Part shown: in pieces, positions 30,342-39,860 of the stretch | Layout of the letters: each line of letters begins with the position of its first letter | Position numbering within the stretch: position 1 is the first letter of the stretch | Notes under the pieces: model-generated | Databases searched by the model: none | The model's input: the letters and a program-made list of their open reading frames with translations, nothing else | Told to the model about the DNA's origin: nothing | From: Herbidospora galbida | GTDB taxonomy: Bacteria > Actinomycetota > Actinomycetes > Streptosporangiales > Streptosporangiaceae | Assembly (NCBI RefSeq): GCF_005233835.1 | Contig: NZ_SZQA01000018.1 | Span: 62,001-126,000, forward strand | Direction of reading: 5' to 3' | Length of the DNA stretch: 64,000 bases | Made by a program: the position numbers and the translations under genes

Positions 30342-30944
30342 GTGCGCGAACTGATGCTCGGAATCGGCCTCGGCCTCGGCGCCGGGGTCGCCCCGGGCGC
30401 GCTGCTCGGCCTGGTCATCACCGCGAGCCTTCGCGGGGGTTTCCCGGCCGGGCTGCGCATGGCGTGCGTGCCGCTGCTCTCCGACCTGCCCGTCGTGGTG
30501 CTCTCGATCGTGCTCGCGGGCGCGCTCCCCTCGGGCCTGCTGCGGGGTCTGTCGATCGCCGGGGGTCTGTACGTCGTCTACCTCGGCGCCGAGGCCGTCA
30601 TGGCGGCCCGCACGGCCGTCGTCCCGGCCCCCGGCGAGAAGGTGCCCTCGCAGGTCGGCAAGGGCGTGCTGGTCAACCTGACCAACCCGCACCCGTGGCT
30701 GTTCTGGATCACCGTGGGCGGGCCGCTCGTCGTGGCCGCCTGGGAGAAGGGCGTCGGCCCGGCCGCCGCGTTCATGATCGGCTTCTACCTGCTCCTCGTC
30801 GGCGCGAAGGTGGTCTTGGCGGGTCTCGTCGCCGCCGGGCGGCACCGGCTCGGCCCGCGCGCCTACCGCGCGACCCTGGCCGCGAGCGGGTTGCTGCTGG
30901 CCGGGGCCGGGGTGTGGCTGGTGGTCCAAGGCGTGACCGGGTAG
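30342..30944 (+). CDS. LysE/RhtB-family amino acid exporter-like membrane protein
   Basis: 200 residues with about six transmembrane segments; the LysE-type start GLGLGAGVAPGALLGLVITA and NLTNPHPWLFWITVG in the middle are typical of the translocator family. GTG 30342 gives the family length; ATG 30354 is an alternative and the ribosome site is weak for both. Substrate unknown. It is on the same strand as fadB but without coupling. Confidence 0.8.
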   Translation: MRELMLGIGLGLGAGVAPGALLGLVITASLRGGFPAGLRMACVPLLSDLPVVVLSIVLAGALPSGLLRGLSIAGGLYVVYLGAEAVMAARTAVVPAPGEKVPSQVGKGVLVNLTNPHPWLFWITVGGPLVVAAWEKGVGPAAAFMIGFYLLLVGAKVVLAGLVAAGRHRLGPRAYRATLAASGLLLAGAGVWLVVQGVTG

Positions 30945-30964
30945 CCGCTGGGCAGAGAAAGACG

Positions 30965-31570
30965 ATGTTCGATGCCGTGGACCAGCTCCTCGACTGGCTG
31001 ACCAACCAGAGCCCCCTCCTCGTCGCCACCGTCACCCTCTTGTACGTCGCGCTCGAAGGCATGCTGCTCATCGGCGTGATCGTGCCCGGCGACCTGTCGT
31101 TGATCATCGCCGGAACCACGGTCGACAGCATCCCCGAAGTCCCGCTGGTGGTCGCGGGCGGCCTGGGCGGGGTCGCGGTGAGCGCGTTCTCGGGCCACTG
31201 GATCGGCAGCCACTTCGGTCCGCGCGTACGGGCGAGCAGGCTGGGCCGGTGGGTCGGCGACGAGAAGTGGAAGCAGGCCGAAGAGCTGCTCCAGGGCACC
31301 GGCTGGCTGATCGCGCTGACCTATTTCGTGCCGGGCCTGAACGCGCTGACCCCGGTCTTGGCCGGGATCCTGAACATGCCGCGCCGCCGGTTCGGCTTCT
31401 GGGCCATGATCGGCGGCGCGATCTGGGTGGTCGGCTACGTGTCCCTCGGCGCGCTCGCCGGTGAGGCGGCCCGCCAGAACGAGGGGCTCATCATGCCGAT
31501 CGCGGCCGGGGTCGCGGTGGTCGCGGCCACGATCGGCTTCGTCGTCAGGCGCGTGGTCGAGCGCCGTTAG
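30965..31570 (+). CDS. DedA-family membrane protein
   Basis: 201 residues with four to five membrane segments; the DedA/VTT signature regions VIVPGDLSLIIAGT, GHWIGSHFG and TYFVPGLNALTPVLAGILNMPRRRF are visible. Family members affect membrane lipid transport and envelope homeostasis. It begins 20 bases after the LysE-type gene, so they may be co-transcribed. Confidence 0.88.
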   Translation: MFDAVDQLLDWLTNQSPLLVATVTLLYVALEGMLLIGVIVPGDLSLIIAGTTVDSIPEVPLVVAGGLGGVAVSAFSGHWIGSHFGPRVRASRLGRWVGDEKWKQAEELLQGTGWLIALTYFVPGLNALTPVLAGILNMPRRRFGFWAMIGGAIWVVGYVSLGALAGEAARQNEGLIMPIAAGVAVVAATIGFVVRRVVERR

Positions 31571-31577
31571 TACTCGA

Positions 31578-33455
31578 TTAGTACTCGATCGAGGCGCGGC
31601 GGCGCAGCGCGTCGGCCAGCTCGCCCGCCAGGTCGATCGCGGTCAGCCCGGCGTCGGCCAGGATCTTCGGCCGCTTGGCGTGGTCGAGGAACTCCTGGGC
31701 CAGCCCGAAGTTGCGCACCGGCACGTCGATGTCGTGGTCGCGCAGCAGCCGCGAGACGGCGTCGCCGACCGCGCCCACGCGCCCGTTGTCCTCCACCACC
31801 GCGACCAGCTTGTGGGCGGCGGCCAGCAGCGTCAGCGACTCGTCGAGCGGCTTGACCCAGCGCGGGTCGACGACCGTGACGGAGATGCCCTGGGCGGCCA
31901 GCAGCCCGGCGGCGTCGAGGCTGACCTCGGCCATCGGGCCGACCGCGACGATGAGCACGTCGGGCTCGCCCTCGCCCTCGCGCAGCAGCTCCATCGAGCC
32001 GATCTCGCCGATCGCCTCGACCTCTTTGACCAGGGCGCCCTTGGGGAAGCGCACCACGGTCGGGCCGTCGGTGACCCGCAGCGCCTCGCCGAGCAGCTCG
32101 CGCAGCCGGGTGGCGTCGCGCGGCACCGCGACCTGGATGCCGGGCACGACCTGGAGGATCGACAGGTCCCACATGCCGTTGTGGCTGGCGCCGTCGTCGC
32201 CGGTCACGCCGGCCCGGTCGAGCACCACGGTCACCGGGAGGCGGTGCAGGGCGACGTCCATGAGCAGCTGGTCGAAGGCGCGGTTGAGGAAGGTCGCGTA
32301 GATCGCGACGACCGGCTTCAGGCCGCCGACGCACAGGCCCGCCGCGCTGGTCAGGGCGTGCTGCTCGGCGATGCCGACGTCGAAGATGCGGTCGGGGTAG
32401 AGGGCGGCGAAGTCGGCCAGGCCGGTCGGGTGGAGCATCGCGGCGGTGATGGCGACGACGTCGGGCCGCTCGGCGCCGATGCGGACCATCTCCTCGCTGA
32501 ACACGTTGGTCCAGCCGAGCTGCTTGGGCCGCTCCTCGCCGGTGACGATGTCGAACGGCTGCGGCGCGTGGAAGCAGTCTTCGTCGTGGTTCTCGGCCGG
32601 CTCGTAGCCCTGGCCCTTCTTCGTCACGACGTGGACGATGACCGGCCCGCCGTAGGACTTGGCCTTGCGGAGCGCGGTCTCCATCGCGGGCTCGTCGTGG
32701 CCGTCGATCGGGCCGACGTATTTGATGCCGAGGTCTTCGAACATGACCTGCGGGGCCAGGACGTCTTTGAGGCCCTTCTTGATGCCGTGGAGGGTGTCGT
32801 AGAGGACCGGCACGTTGCCGAACTTGTCTTTGACGAACTCCAGGACCTGCTCGTAGCTCTGGGTGACGCGCAGCTTGGCCAGGTGGGTGGCCAGGCCGCC
32901 GATCGTCGGGGAGTAGGAGCGGCCGTTGTCGTTGACCACGATGACCAGGGGCAGGTCTTTGGTCAGCGCGATGTTGTTGAGCGCCTCCCAGGCCATGCCG
33001 CCGGTGAGGGCGCCGTCGCCGATGACGGCGACGACGTGGCGGTCGCTCCCGGACAGGCGGAAACCCTTGGCGATGCCGTCGCCCCAGGACAGGGCGGTGG
33101 AGGCGTGGGAGTTCTCGACGATGTCGTGGGGCGACTCGGCCTGGCTCGGGTAGCCCGACAGGCCGCCCTCCTGGCGCAGGCCGTCGAACTGGTCGGCCCG
33201 GCCGGTCAGCATCTTGTGGACGTAGGACTGGTGCCCGGTGTCCCAGACGATGCGGTCGTGGGGGGAGTCGAAGACCCGGTGGAGCGCGATCGTCAGCTCG
33301 ACCACCCCGAGGTTGGGACCCAGGTGACCACCTGCCTTCGAGTTCGCGACGGAGCGGACCAGAAGGTCACGGATCTCCTCGGCGAGCCGGGGCAGCTCGC
33401 TCGCGTCGAGTGCTTTGAGGTCGGTCGGTCCGCTCAGGGACTCCAGAAGGCCCAC
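31578..33455 (-). CDS. dxs: 1-deoxy-D-xylulose-5-phosphate synthase Dxs
   Basis: 625 residues. Thiamine diphosphate motif [16 protein letters not shown] near residue 150, N-terminal [16 protein letters not shown], transketolase-type [15 protein letters not shown] and the C-terminal domain are complete. It makes DXP from pyruvate and glyceraldehyde 3-phosphate for the MEP isoprenoid pathway. The last codons lie in an 11-bp direct repeat next to the dedA stop (31567-31589). Confidence 0.95.
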   Translation of the reverse strand: MGLLESLSGPTDLKALDASELPRLAEEIRDLLVRSVANSKAGGHLGPNLGVVELTIALHRVFDSPHDRIVWDTGHQSYVHKMLTGRADQFDGLRQEGGLSGYPSQAESPHDIVENSHASTALSWGDGIAKGFRLSGSDRHVVAVIGDGALTGGMAWEALNNIALTKDLPLVIVVNDNGRSYSPTIGGLATHLAKLRVTQSYEQVLEFVKDKFGNVPVLYDTLHGIKKGLKDVLAPQVMFEDLGIKYVGPIDGHDEPAMETALRKAKSYGGPVIVHVVTKKGQGYEPAENHDEDCFHAPQPFDIVTGEERPKQLGWTNVFSEEMVRIGAERPDVVAITAAMLHPTGLADFAALYPDRIFDVGIAEQHALTSAAGLCVGGLKPVVAIYATFLNRAFDQLLMDVALHRLPVTVVLDRAGVTGDDGASHNGMWDLSILQVVPGIQVAVPRDATRLRELLGEALRVTDGPTVVRFPKGALVKEVEAIGEIGSMELLREGEGEPDVLIVAVGPMAEVSLDAAGLLAAQGISVTVVDPRWVKPLDESLTLLAAAHKLVAVVEDNGRVGAVGDAVSRLLRDHDIDVPVRNFGLAQEFLDHAKRPKILADAGLTAIDLAGELADALRRRASIEY

Positions 33456-33579
33456 TGCGATTCCTTTCCCGTTCGCCGTCGAACAGTAGGAGTGTAGTTC
33501 GACAGTGCCCGGCTTCCTGCCCCAAGGGCGGGGGAATCCCTTTACGCGTGGTTGGCTTGTCCCCTACTCTCCTGAATTC

Positions 33580-34350
33580 GTGCGAAAAATCATTCCCTTA
33601 CTCCTCGCGGGCTTGGTAGCGCCACTGCTGGCGCCCGGAACGGTCCACGCACGGCCTGTTCCTACCGGTCTGTCCGCTCTCACGAAGAACCCTATCTACT
33701 CGTCCGGCAAGCTGCCGGTGCGGTCGTGTCCGGAATACTCCACGACGATCGAGGACTTCCTGACCGCGCAGAACTACCTGCGCGAGGGCGCCGAGTGCCT
33801 CGACGCCACCTGGACGTCCTTCTTCAAGAAGGCCAAGCTCCCGTTCCGCAAGCCGGGCATGGAGTTCATCAGCAAGCCGACCAAGACCCGTGCGTGCGGG
33901 AACATGGACGGCTTCTGGGGCGGCGCCTACTGCCAGGACACGCAGGGCCTCGTGGTCCTCGTCGACGGCTGGATGCTCGAGTACGAGGGCACCCCCTTCC
34001 TCTTCTATGTGCTGGCGCACGAGTACGGCCACCACGTGCAGCAGCGGTCGGGCATCATCAAGGCCCACTACAAGCTGATGCCGAAGAGCACGAAGGCGGC
34101 CTACAAGTGGCACGCCCGCCTGGAGCTGCAGGCCGACTGCCTCTCCGGGGCGTTCCTGCGCAGCATCTGGGCCTCCACCGGGCGCGACTCCCATGACTGG
34201 CAGCAGCTCCTGACGTACATCAAGGAGGACATGGGGGACCCCACGCACGGCGGCGGCAAGAGCCGGGCGGCGTGGACCGACCGCGGCTTCAAGGCGGGTT
34301 CGCCCAGCGTGTGCAACACCTATAAGGCTCCGGCCTCACAGGTGGCCTGA
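33580..34350 (+). CDS. Secreted neutral zinc metallopeptidase (YpfJ-like), first paralogue
   Basis: About 256 residues. A signal peptide (IIPLLLAGLVAPLLAPGTVHA) directs export. The zinc motif HEYGHH with a distant Glu/Asp region (ELQADCLSGAF) matches the putative neutral zinc metallopeptidase family, and Cys residues suggest disulfides. The GTG start at 33580 sits just before the signal peptide. The next gene encodes a paralogue with the same layout, so this looks like a local duplication. Confidence 0.85.
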   Translation: MRKIIPLLLAGLVAPLLAPGTVHARPVPTGLSALTKNPIYSSGKLPVRSCPEYSTTIEDFLTAQNYLREGAECLDATWTSFFKKAKLPFRKPGMEFISKPTKTRACGNMDGFWGGAYCQDTQGLVVLVDGWMLEYEGTPFLFYVLAHEYGHHVQQRSGIIKAHYKLMPKSTKAAYKWHARLELQADCLSGAFLRSIWASTGRDSHDWQQLLTYIKEDMGDPTHGGGKSRAAWTDRGFKAGSPSVCNTYKAPASQVA

Positions 34351-34435
34351 CCTGCGGTGCGGCGGTCATCCACGGGGGGTGGCCGCCGTAAATATCCGTA
34401 TTTACCCGACTTTACTCGTCATTAAGACCTGCAAT

Positions 34436-34451
34436 ATGGTCTGCAGACCAT
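34436..34451. promoter_or_regulatory. 16-bp palindrome overlapping the start of the second metallopeptidase
   Basis: ATGGTCTGCAGACCAT is a perfect palindrome whose right end includes the first two bases of the ATG at 34450. No Shine-Dalgarno sequence is seen, so the transcript may be leaderless with this element at or near the transcription start. It could be an operator. Confidence 0.4.
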
Positions 34452-35301
34452 GCGAAAACCCCTGATCGCACTGGCCTCCGGCGCGCTCTCCGTCCTCGTC
34501 GTGACGGGCTCCGCCGCTCAGGCCACCTCCTCCCCCCCGCCCTTGGCCGCCGCGCCGTCGGCCGCGACCGCCCAGGCCCCGCTGGCCGCGCCGGCCGCCG
34601 CGAAGCGCGTGTTCCCCACGGTGCTGACGAAGAACCGGCTCTACCGGTCGGGCGCCGTCGACTCGTTCACGTGCTCGCCCGGCGAGCCACGCCGGGGCAG
34701 CGCGAACTCCCTCAAGACCTACCTGCTCAAGGTCGCCCGCTGTGTGAACGGGATGTACGCCCGCCAGTTCAGGGCGGCCGGTCTGGGCACGTACCGGGTC
34801 CCGAAGATCATCATCCGGGCCAGCGGCACCAAGACGCCGTGCGGCAAGCTCACCAACACCTACACCGCCCACTACTGCCCGTCGTCGCAGACGATCTACC
34901 AGTTCCTCCCGAAGGCCACGATCCGCAACCCGTGGGGCCTGACGCTGGCCAAGACCATGGCCCACGAGATCGGCCACCACGCCCAGCAGCGCGCCGGCAT
35001 CGTGCCGGCGTTCAACCGGCTCTACGCGCAGGCCCGCACCAAGACGGCCCGCAACTACCTGAGCCACCGGGTCGAGCAGCAGGCCGAGTGCATGGCCGGC
35101 GTCTTCCTCGGGGCGACGCAGGAGAGCCTGCCGGTCATCTTCGAAGAGTGGGACCAGGTCGTCGACTGGGCCGCCAAGCACGCCTCGGACACCGTCCACG
35201 GCAAGGGCCGCAACCAGGCCTTCTGGCTGGAGCGCGGCTTCGACTCGCAGTCGTTCCTGTCGTGCAACACCTGGACCGCCCCCAACGCGCGGGTCGCCTA
35301 G
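34450..35301 (+). CDS. Secreted neutral zinc metallopeptidase (YpfJ-like), second paralogue
   Basis: 283 residues: signal peptide (IALASGALSVLVVTGSAAQA), an Ala/Pro linker to about residue 50, then the protease domain with HEIGHH and VEQQAECMAGVFLGA. Layout, motif spacing, and the conserved ends (N-terminal LTKNRLYRSG versus LTKNPIYSSG; C-terminal CNTWTAP versus CNTYKAP) show that it is a paralogue of the preceding gene. Substrates are unknown. Confidence 0.87.
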   Translation: MRKPLIALASGALSVLVVTGSAAQATSSPPPLAAAPSAATAQAPLAAPAAAKRVFPTVLTKNRLYRSGAVDSFTCSPGEPRRGSANSLKTYLLKVARCVNGMYARQFRAAGLGTYRVPKIIIRASGTKTPCGKLTNTYTAHYCPSSQTIYQFLPKATIRNPWGLTLAKTMAHEIGHHAQQRAGIVPAFNRLYAQARTKTARNYLSHRVEQQAECMAGVFLGATQESLPVIFEEWDQVVDWAAKHASDTVHGKGRNQAFWLERGFDSQSFLSCNTWTAPNARVA

Positions 35302-35332
35302 TCCTCCCCAAACGGACGATCCGGTACGGGAA

Positions 35333-35369
35333 GCGAGACGCGGGCGGCCGAAGGCCGTCCGCGTCTCGC
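35333..35369. terminator. Long hairpin after the metallopeptidase gene
   Basis: A 17-bp stem with one G-T pair (35333-35349 with 35353-35369) and a 3-nt GAA loop lies 31 bases after the stop. It lacks a clear T tail, as often seen in actinomycete terminators. Confidence 0.6.
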
Positions 35370-35412
35370 GCTGTGAACCTGCCACCGAAAGCAGGTTGTC
35401 TATCCTGGGGAG

Positions 35413-35901
35413 ATGACCGCGATGGCGCCCTCCCGTACCGAACCGGATCTGTCCTTCCTGCTCGACCACACCAGCCATGTGCTGCGGACCCGGATGGCGG
35501 CGGCGCTGGCCGAGATCGGGCTGACCGCCCGGATGCACTGCGTGCTGGTGCACGCCCTCGAAGAGGAGCGCACCCAGATCCAGCTCGCCGAGATCGGCGA
35601 CATGGACAAGACCACGATGGTGGTCACCGTCGACGCCCTGGAACAGGCCGGCCTGGCCGAGCGGCGGCCGTCGAGCACCGACCGCCGGGCCCGGATCATC
35701 GCGGTCACCGACAAGGGAGCCGAGGTCGCCGCGCAGAGCCAGCGCATCGCCGACCGCGTCCACCGCGAGACCCTCGACGCCCTCTCCGCGGAGGAGGGGC
35801 GGACCCTCGTCGGGCTGCTGACCCGGCTGACCGAAGGACATCTCGCCACCCCCGTCGAAGCGCCGCAGGGCGCCCGGCGCGCACGCCAGCGCGCCAAGTA
35901 G
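35413..35901 (+). CDS. MarR-family transcriptional regulator
   Basis: 162 residues with a winged helix: IQLAEIGDMDKTTMVVTVDALEQAG followed by the wing ERRPSSTDRRARIIAVT. GGGGAG precedes the ATG. It is followed after 72 bases by a DHA2 efflux gene, so it probably represses that pump in response to its substrates. The spacer (GTCTACAACAAAACTAT near 35920) is AT-rich relative to neighbours and may hold its operator. Confidence 0.88.
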   Translation: MTAMAPSRTEPDLSFLLDHTSHVLRTRMAAALAEIGLTARMHCVLVHALEEERTQIQLAEIGDMDKTTMVVTVDALEQAGLAERRPSSTDRRARIIAVTDKGAEVAAQSQRIADRVHRETLDALSAEEGRTLVGLLTRLTEGHLATPVEAPQGARRARQRAK

Positions 35902-35973
35902 GTCCGCAAGGGATCGTCTACAACAAAACTATCTGCTACGGTCGCTTCCGTTCCCCCCGAACAGGAGACGACC

Positions 35974-37395
35974 ATGTCCCGTTGGCCCGCGTTGGCGGTC
36001 CTGTCGACCGCCATGCTGATGACCATCCTCGACGGCAGCATCGTGACCGTGGCGCTGCCCGCCATCCAGCACGACCTCGGCTTCTCCTCGGCCGCCCTGA
36101 GCTGGACCGTCAACGCCTACCTGATCCCCTTCGGCGGACTGCTGCTGCTGTCCGGACGACTCGGCGACCTGATCGGCCGCAAGCGCGTGTTCCTGGCCGG
36201 CAACGCGGTCTTCGTCGCGGCCTCGCTGCCGGCCGGGCTGGCCGGCACCCCCGAACTGCTGATCGCCGCCCGGTTCCTGCAGGGCGCGGGCAGCGCGCTG
36301 GCCTCCTCGGTCGTGCTGGGCATCCTGGTGACGCTGTTCACCGACCCCGCCGAACGGGCCAAGGCGATCGGGGTGTTCAGCTTCACCGGCGCGGCCGGGG
36401 CCTCGATCGGGCAGGTGCTCGGCGGGGTGCTCACCGACGCCCTCGACTGGCACTGGATCTTCTTCATCAACGTGCCGATCGGGCTGGCCACGATCGCGCT
36501 CGCGGTCAGGGCGCTGCCCGCCGAGCGCGGCACCGGCCTGTCCGCCGGGGCCGACGTCGCCGGAGCGGTGCTGGTCACCGCCGGGCTGATGCTGGGCGTC
36601 TACACCGTGGTCGGGACCGAGGGCCACGGCGCCGGGCAGACCCTCGCCTACGGCGGGCTGTCGGTCGCGCTGCTGGCCGGGTTCTTCGCCCGCCAGGCGA
36701 CCGCGCGCACCCCGCTGATGCCGCTGCGGGTGTTCCGGTCGAGGAACGTGTCGGGCGCGAACGCGGTGCAGATCCTCGCGCTGTCGGCCATGTTCTCGTT
36801 CCAGATCCTGGTCGCCCTCTACATGCAGCGGGTCCTCGGCTACGGCGCCCTGGCGACCGGCCTGGCCATGCTGCCGGCCGCCGTGGCCATCGGCGGGGTG
36901 TCGCTGTTCGTCTCGGCCCGGCTCAACAACCGCTACGGCGCGCGGACCGTGCTGCTCGCCGGGCTGGTCCTGCTGGTGGCCGCGATGGGCTGGCTGACCC
37001 GCGTGCCGGTCGACGCCGACTACGTCACCGACCTGCTGCCGGTGATGCTGCTCATCGCCGGGGGCGGGCTGGTGCTGCCGGCCCTGACCAACCTCGGGAT
37101 GTCGGACGCCCGCGACGACGACGCCGGGCTGGCCTCGGGCCTGTTCAACACGACCCAGCAGATCGGCATGGCCCTCGGCGTGGCGGTGCTGTCGACGCTG
37201 GCGGCGGGCCGCACCGAGGGCCTGCTGGCCGGGGGCGCGGCGGAGGCGGTCGCGCTGACCGAGGGCTACCGGCTGGCGTTCACGGTGTCGGCGGGGCTGC
37301 TCGCGGTGGCCTTCGCGGTGGCCGTCGCGGTGCTGCGCCCGGTCAGACGCTCATCCGCGCGAGCACCTCGAGCGGGTCGGCGAGTACCTTCGTGA
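35974..37395 (+). CDS. MFS efflux transporter, DHA2 (EmrB/QacA) family
   Basis: 473 residues with about 14 membrane segments. Motif A appears as GRLGDLIGRKRVF near residue 60 and motif D1 as ILDGSIVTVALPAIQHDLG near 18; motif C-like GAAGASIGQVLGGVLTD near 148 marks a drug antiporter. It likely exports a drug-like compound and is controlled by the MarR gene just upstream. The last 53 bases overlap the convergent ROK gene. Confidence 0.92.
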   Translation: MSRWPALAVLSTAMLMTILDGSIVTVALPAIQHDLGFSSAALSWTVNAYLIPFGGLLLLSGRLGDLIGRKRVFLAGNAVFVAASLPAGLAGTPELLIAARFLQGAGSALASSVVLGILVTLFTDPAERAKAIGVFSFTGAAGASIGQVLGGVLTDALDWHWIFFINVPIGLATIALAVRALPAERGTGLSAGADVAGAVLVTAGLMLGVYTVVGTEGHGAGQTLAYGGLSVALLAGFFARQATARTPLMPLRVFRSRNVSGANAVQILALSAMFSFQILVALYMQRVLGYGALATGLAMLPAAVAIGGVSLFVSARLNNRYGARTVLLAGLVLLVAAMGWLTRVPVDADYVTDLLPVMLLIAGGGLVLPALTNLGMSDARDDDAGLASGLFNTTQQIGMALGVAVLSTLAAGRTEGLLAGGAAEAVALTEGYRLAFTVSAGLLAVAFAVAVAVLRPVRRSSARAPRAGRRVPS

Positions 37396-38563
37396 AGGCC
37401 AGCTCGGCGGCCCCGACCAGCGTCGCGTCGTCGCCGAGCTCGGAGGTGCGCAGCCGCAGGGTCTCCCGCAGCGCGGGATGGGTGGCCAGGTTGAGGCGGC
37501 TGCGGACCTGCGCGGCCGAGCCGAGATAGATCTCGCGCAGGGTGCCGCCGAAGATGACGACCTCGGGGTTGAAGACGTTCACCAGGTTGGCGACGCCGAT
37601 GCCCAGCCAGTCGCCCACCCGGTGGAGCGCGTCCTGAGCGATTATGTCGCCGCGGTCGGCCGCCTCGACCACCGCGTGGATGCCGTCGCGGCCCCGGCCC
37701 GCCGCCAGGCGCTGGATGCCGGAGCTGCCCGCGTGTTCGAGCAGGGCCCGCTCCCCCACCTCGGCCTCCAGGCAGCCGTGGGAGCCGCAGCCGCAGGCCC
37801 GGCCGCCGGGGTTGACCACCATGTGGCCGACCTCGCCGCCGTAGCCGGCCGCGCCGCCGAGCAACTGGCCGTTGACCACGATGCCGCCGCCGATGCCGAC
37901 GTCGCCGTGCAGGTAGACGAGGTCGCGGCAGCCCGTGCCGGTGCCCCGGGTGTGCTCGGCGAGCGCGCCCAGGTTGGCGTCGTTGCCGACGGTCACCGGC
38001 AGGCCCATCGCCAGGCGCTTGGACAGCTCCTCGCCGAACGGGCCGTCTTCCATCTCCAGGTTGGGGCTGAAGCGGACGACGCCGTCGGTCTTGCGGACCG
38101 CGCCGCAGAAGGCCGCCGCCGCGCCGACGCAGACGGTGTCGGCCCGCGTCTTGCGGTGCATCTGGCGGGCGAACCCGGCCAGCGTGGCGACCGACTCGTT
38201 GAGGTCGAAGGCGCCGCGCGGGCGCACCGCCCAGCGGCGGTCGAGGATGACCCCGCCCAGTCCGACGCGGGCGGCGACCAGCCGGTCGACGCCCACGTCG
38301 AAGGCGAGCACGTAGACCCGCGAGGACTCGGGCCGGACCACCAGTGAGGGGCGGCCGGCCCGGCCGGTCTCCTTCGGCAGTTCCTCGCGCACCAGACCCG
38401 CCGCGGTGAGGTCGGCCGTCAGCGCCATGATGGTGCTGCGGTTCAGCCCCATGCGGCTGGTCAGTTCGGCACGCGAGGTCGGACCGCCGAGGTGGACGTG
38501 GCGCAGCAGGGTGCCGAGATTGTGCCTGCGGATCTCCTCCTGAGAGGGACCTGCGCGCAGCAT
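37343..38563 (-). CDS. ROK-family transcriptional regulator (XylR/NagC-like)
   Basis: 406 residues: N-terminal winged helix (NLGTLLRHVHLGGPTSRAEL, MGLNRSTIMALTADL), then a ROK kinase-like domain with GVGIGGGIVVNG and the zinc motif CGCGSHGCLEAEVG. It lies 43 bases from a xylose/ribose-type ABC operon on the same strand and is likely its regulator. ATG 38563 is chosen over upstream starts because the HTH follows at normal distance. Confidence 0.9.
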   Translation of the reverse strand: MLRAGPSQEEIRRHNLGTLLRHVHLGGPTSRAELTSRMGLNRSTIMALTADLTAAGLVREELPKETGRAGRPSLVVRPESSRVYVLAFDVGVDRLVAARVGLGGVILDRRWAVRPRGAFDLNESVATLAGFARQMHRKTRADTVCVGAAAAFCGAVRKTDGVVRFSPNLEMEDGPFGEELSKRLAMGLPVTVGNDANLGALAEHTRGTGTGCRDLVYLHGDVGIGGGIVVNGQLLGGAAGYGGEVGHMVVNPGGRACGCGSHGCLEAEVGERALLEHAGSSGIQRLAAGRGRDGIHAVVEAADRGDIIAQDALHRVGDWLGIGVANLVNVFNPEVVIFGGTLREIYLGSAAQVRSRLNLATHPALRETLRLRTSELGDDATLVGAAELAFTKVLADPLEVLARMSV

Positions 38564-38606
38564 GCGTCCTGCCTCTGGTGCCGGGGGGTCGTCGTTCGCG
38601 CCCACC

Positions 38607-39860
38607 CTATCGGCGGCCGGATGCCGACGCCCGCTTACGGGAGAGGGCGTCCACACCCGCCGCGAGCAGCAGCACCGCGCCGGTGACCACGTACTTCACG
38701 CTGGAGCTGTAGCCCATCAGGCCCATGCCGTTGATGACGACCGCGACGACCGCGCCGCCGAGGACGGCGTCGAGGGCCCGGCCCTTGCCGCCGAACAGCG
38801 ACGTGCCGCCGATGACCGCCGCGCCGACGGCGAACAGCAGCACGTTGCTGCCGCCCGTGTTGGGGTCGACGGAGTTGGCGCGCGAGGCGGCGATGATGCC
38901 GCCGACGGAGGCCATGAAGGAACAGATGACGAACGCGGAGATCTTGATCCGGTCGACGTTGATACCGGCGCGGCGGGCCGCCTCGGCGTTGCCGCCGACG
39001 GCGTAGATGTGCCGGCCGAAGCGGGTGCGGCGCAGCACGAACGTCCAGACCAGCAGCAGCACCAGGATGATCGGCACCACGACCGGCACGCCCGTGAGGG
39101 AGATGACGCCCGGGTTGCGGCTGCGCTCCAGGTTCAGCACGTACACCGCGAAGCCCGACGCGACGGCGAGGGCGCCGACGCGGACGGCGATCAGCGACAG
39201 CGGGTCGGCGACCAGGCCGCGGCCCGCCCTGCGGCGGTTGTTGAGCAGCTGGAGTCCGGCGTAGGCGAGCACGCCGACGACCACGAGGGCCCAGCCGAGC
39301 CACGGGTACATGTTCTCGTTGGCGATGGCCAGGATGACCGAGTCGCGGATCGAGATGTTGGTGCCCTCGTCGAGCAGGATCAGCACGACGCCCTGGAAGG
39401 CCAGGAACGCGGCCAGCGTCACCACGAACGACGGGATGCCGAGCTTGGCCACCAGCCAGCCGATGACCAGGCCGATGACGACGCCGACGACCATCGCGGC
39501 CAGCACGGCGGCGTACCAGGGCCAGCCCTCGTTGGTGAGCAGCACGCCGAGGAAGGCCGCGCAGACGCCGGACGCGAAGCCCGCCGACAGGTCGATCTCG
39601 CCCAGCAGCAGGACGAAGACCAGGCCCATCGCGATGACGGTGACGCCCGCGCCCTGGGTGAACAGGTTGGCGAAGTTGACCGGCGACAGGAAGACCGGCG
39701 AGAGGATCGCGAAGACCGTGCACAGCACGATGAGCCCGATGACCGCCGGGAGGGCGCCGAGTTCACCTCCGCGCACCCGCTCCACGTAGTCGCGGACCTG
39801 CTTGTTCAGCCCGGCGGATGGCGCGACGGCCTTCTCCTCCGGGGCGGTTGTGGTGGTCAT
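38607..39860 (-). CDS. Sugar ABC transporter permease (XylH/RbsC-like)
   Basis: 417 residues with about ten membrane segments. Family features are LLGEIDLSAGFASGVCAAFLG and GGNAEAARRAGINVDRIKIS, seen in xylose and ribose permeases. Its start overlaps the ATPase stop (ATGA). With the ATPase and the lipoprotein at 40711 it forms a complete importer; the ligand is probably a pentose, from the XylF-like binding protein. Confidence 0.92.
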   Translation of the reverse strand: MTTTTAPEEKAVAPSAGLNKQVRDYVERVRGGELGALPAVIGLIVLCTVFAILSPVFLSPVNFANLFTQGAGVTVIAMGLVFVLLLGEIDLSAGFASGVCAAFLGVLLTNEGWPWYAAVLAAMVVGVVIGLVIGWLVAKLGIPSFVVTLAAFLAFQGVVLILLDEGTNISIRDSVILAIANENMYPWLGWALVVVGVLAYAGLQLLNNRRRAGRGLVADPLSLIAVRVGALAVASGFAVYVLNLERSRNPGVISLTGVPVVVPIILVLLLVWTFVLRRTRFGRHIYAVGGNAEAARRAGINVDRIKISAFVICSFMASVGGIIAASRANSVDPNTGGSNVLLFAVGAAVIGGTSLFGGKGRALDAVLGGAVVAVVINGMGLMGYSSSVKYVVTGAVLLLAAGVDALSRKRASASGRR

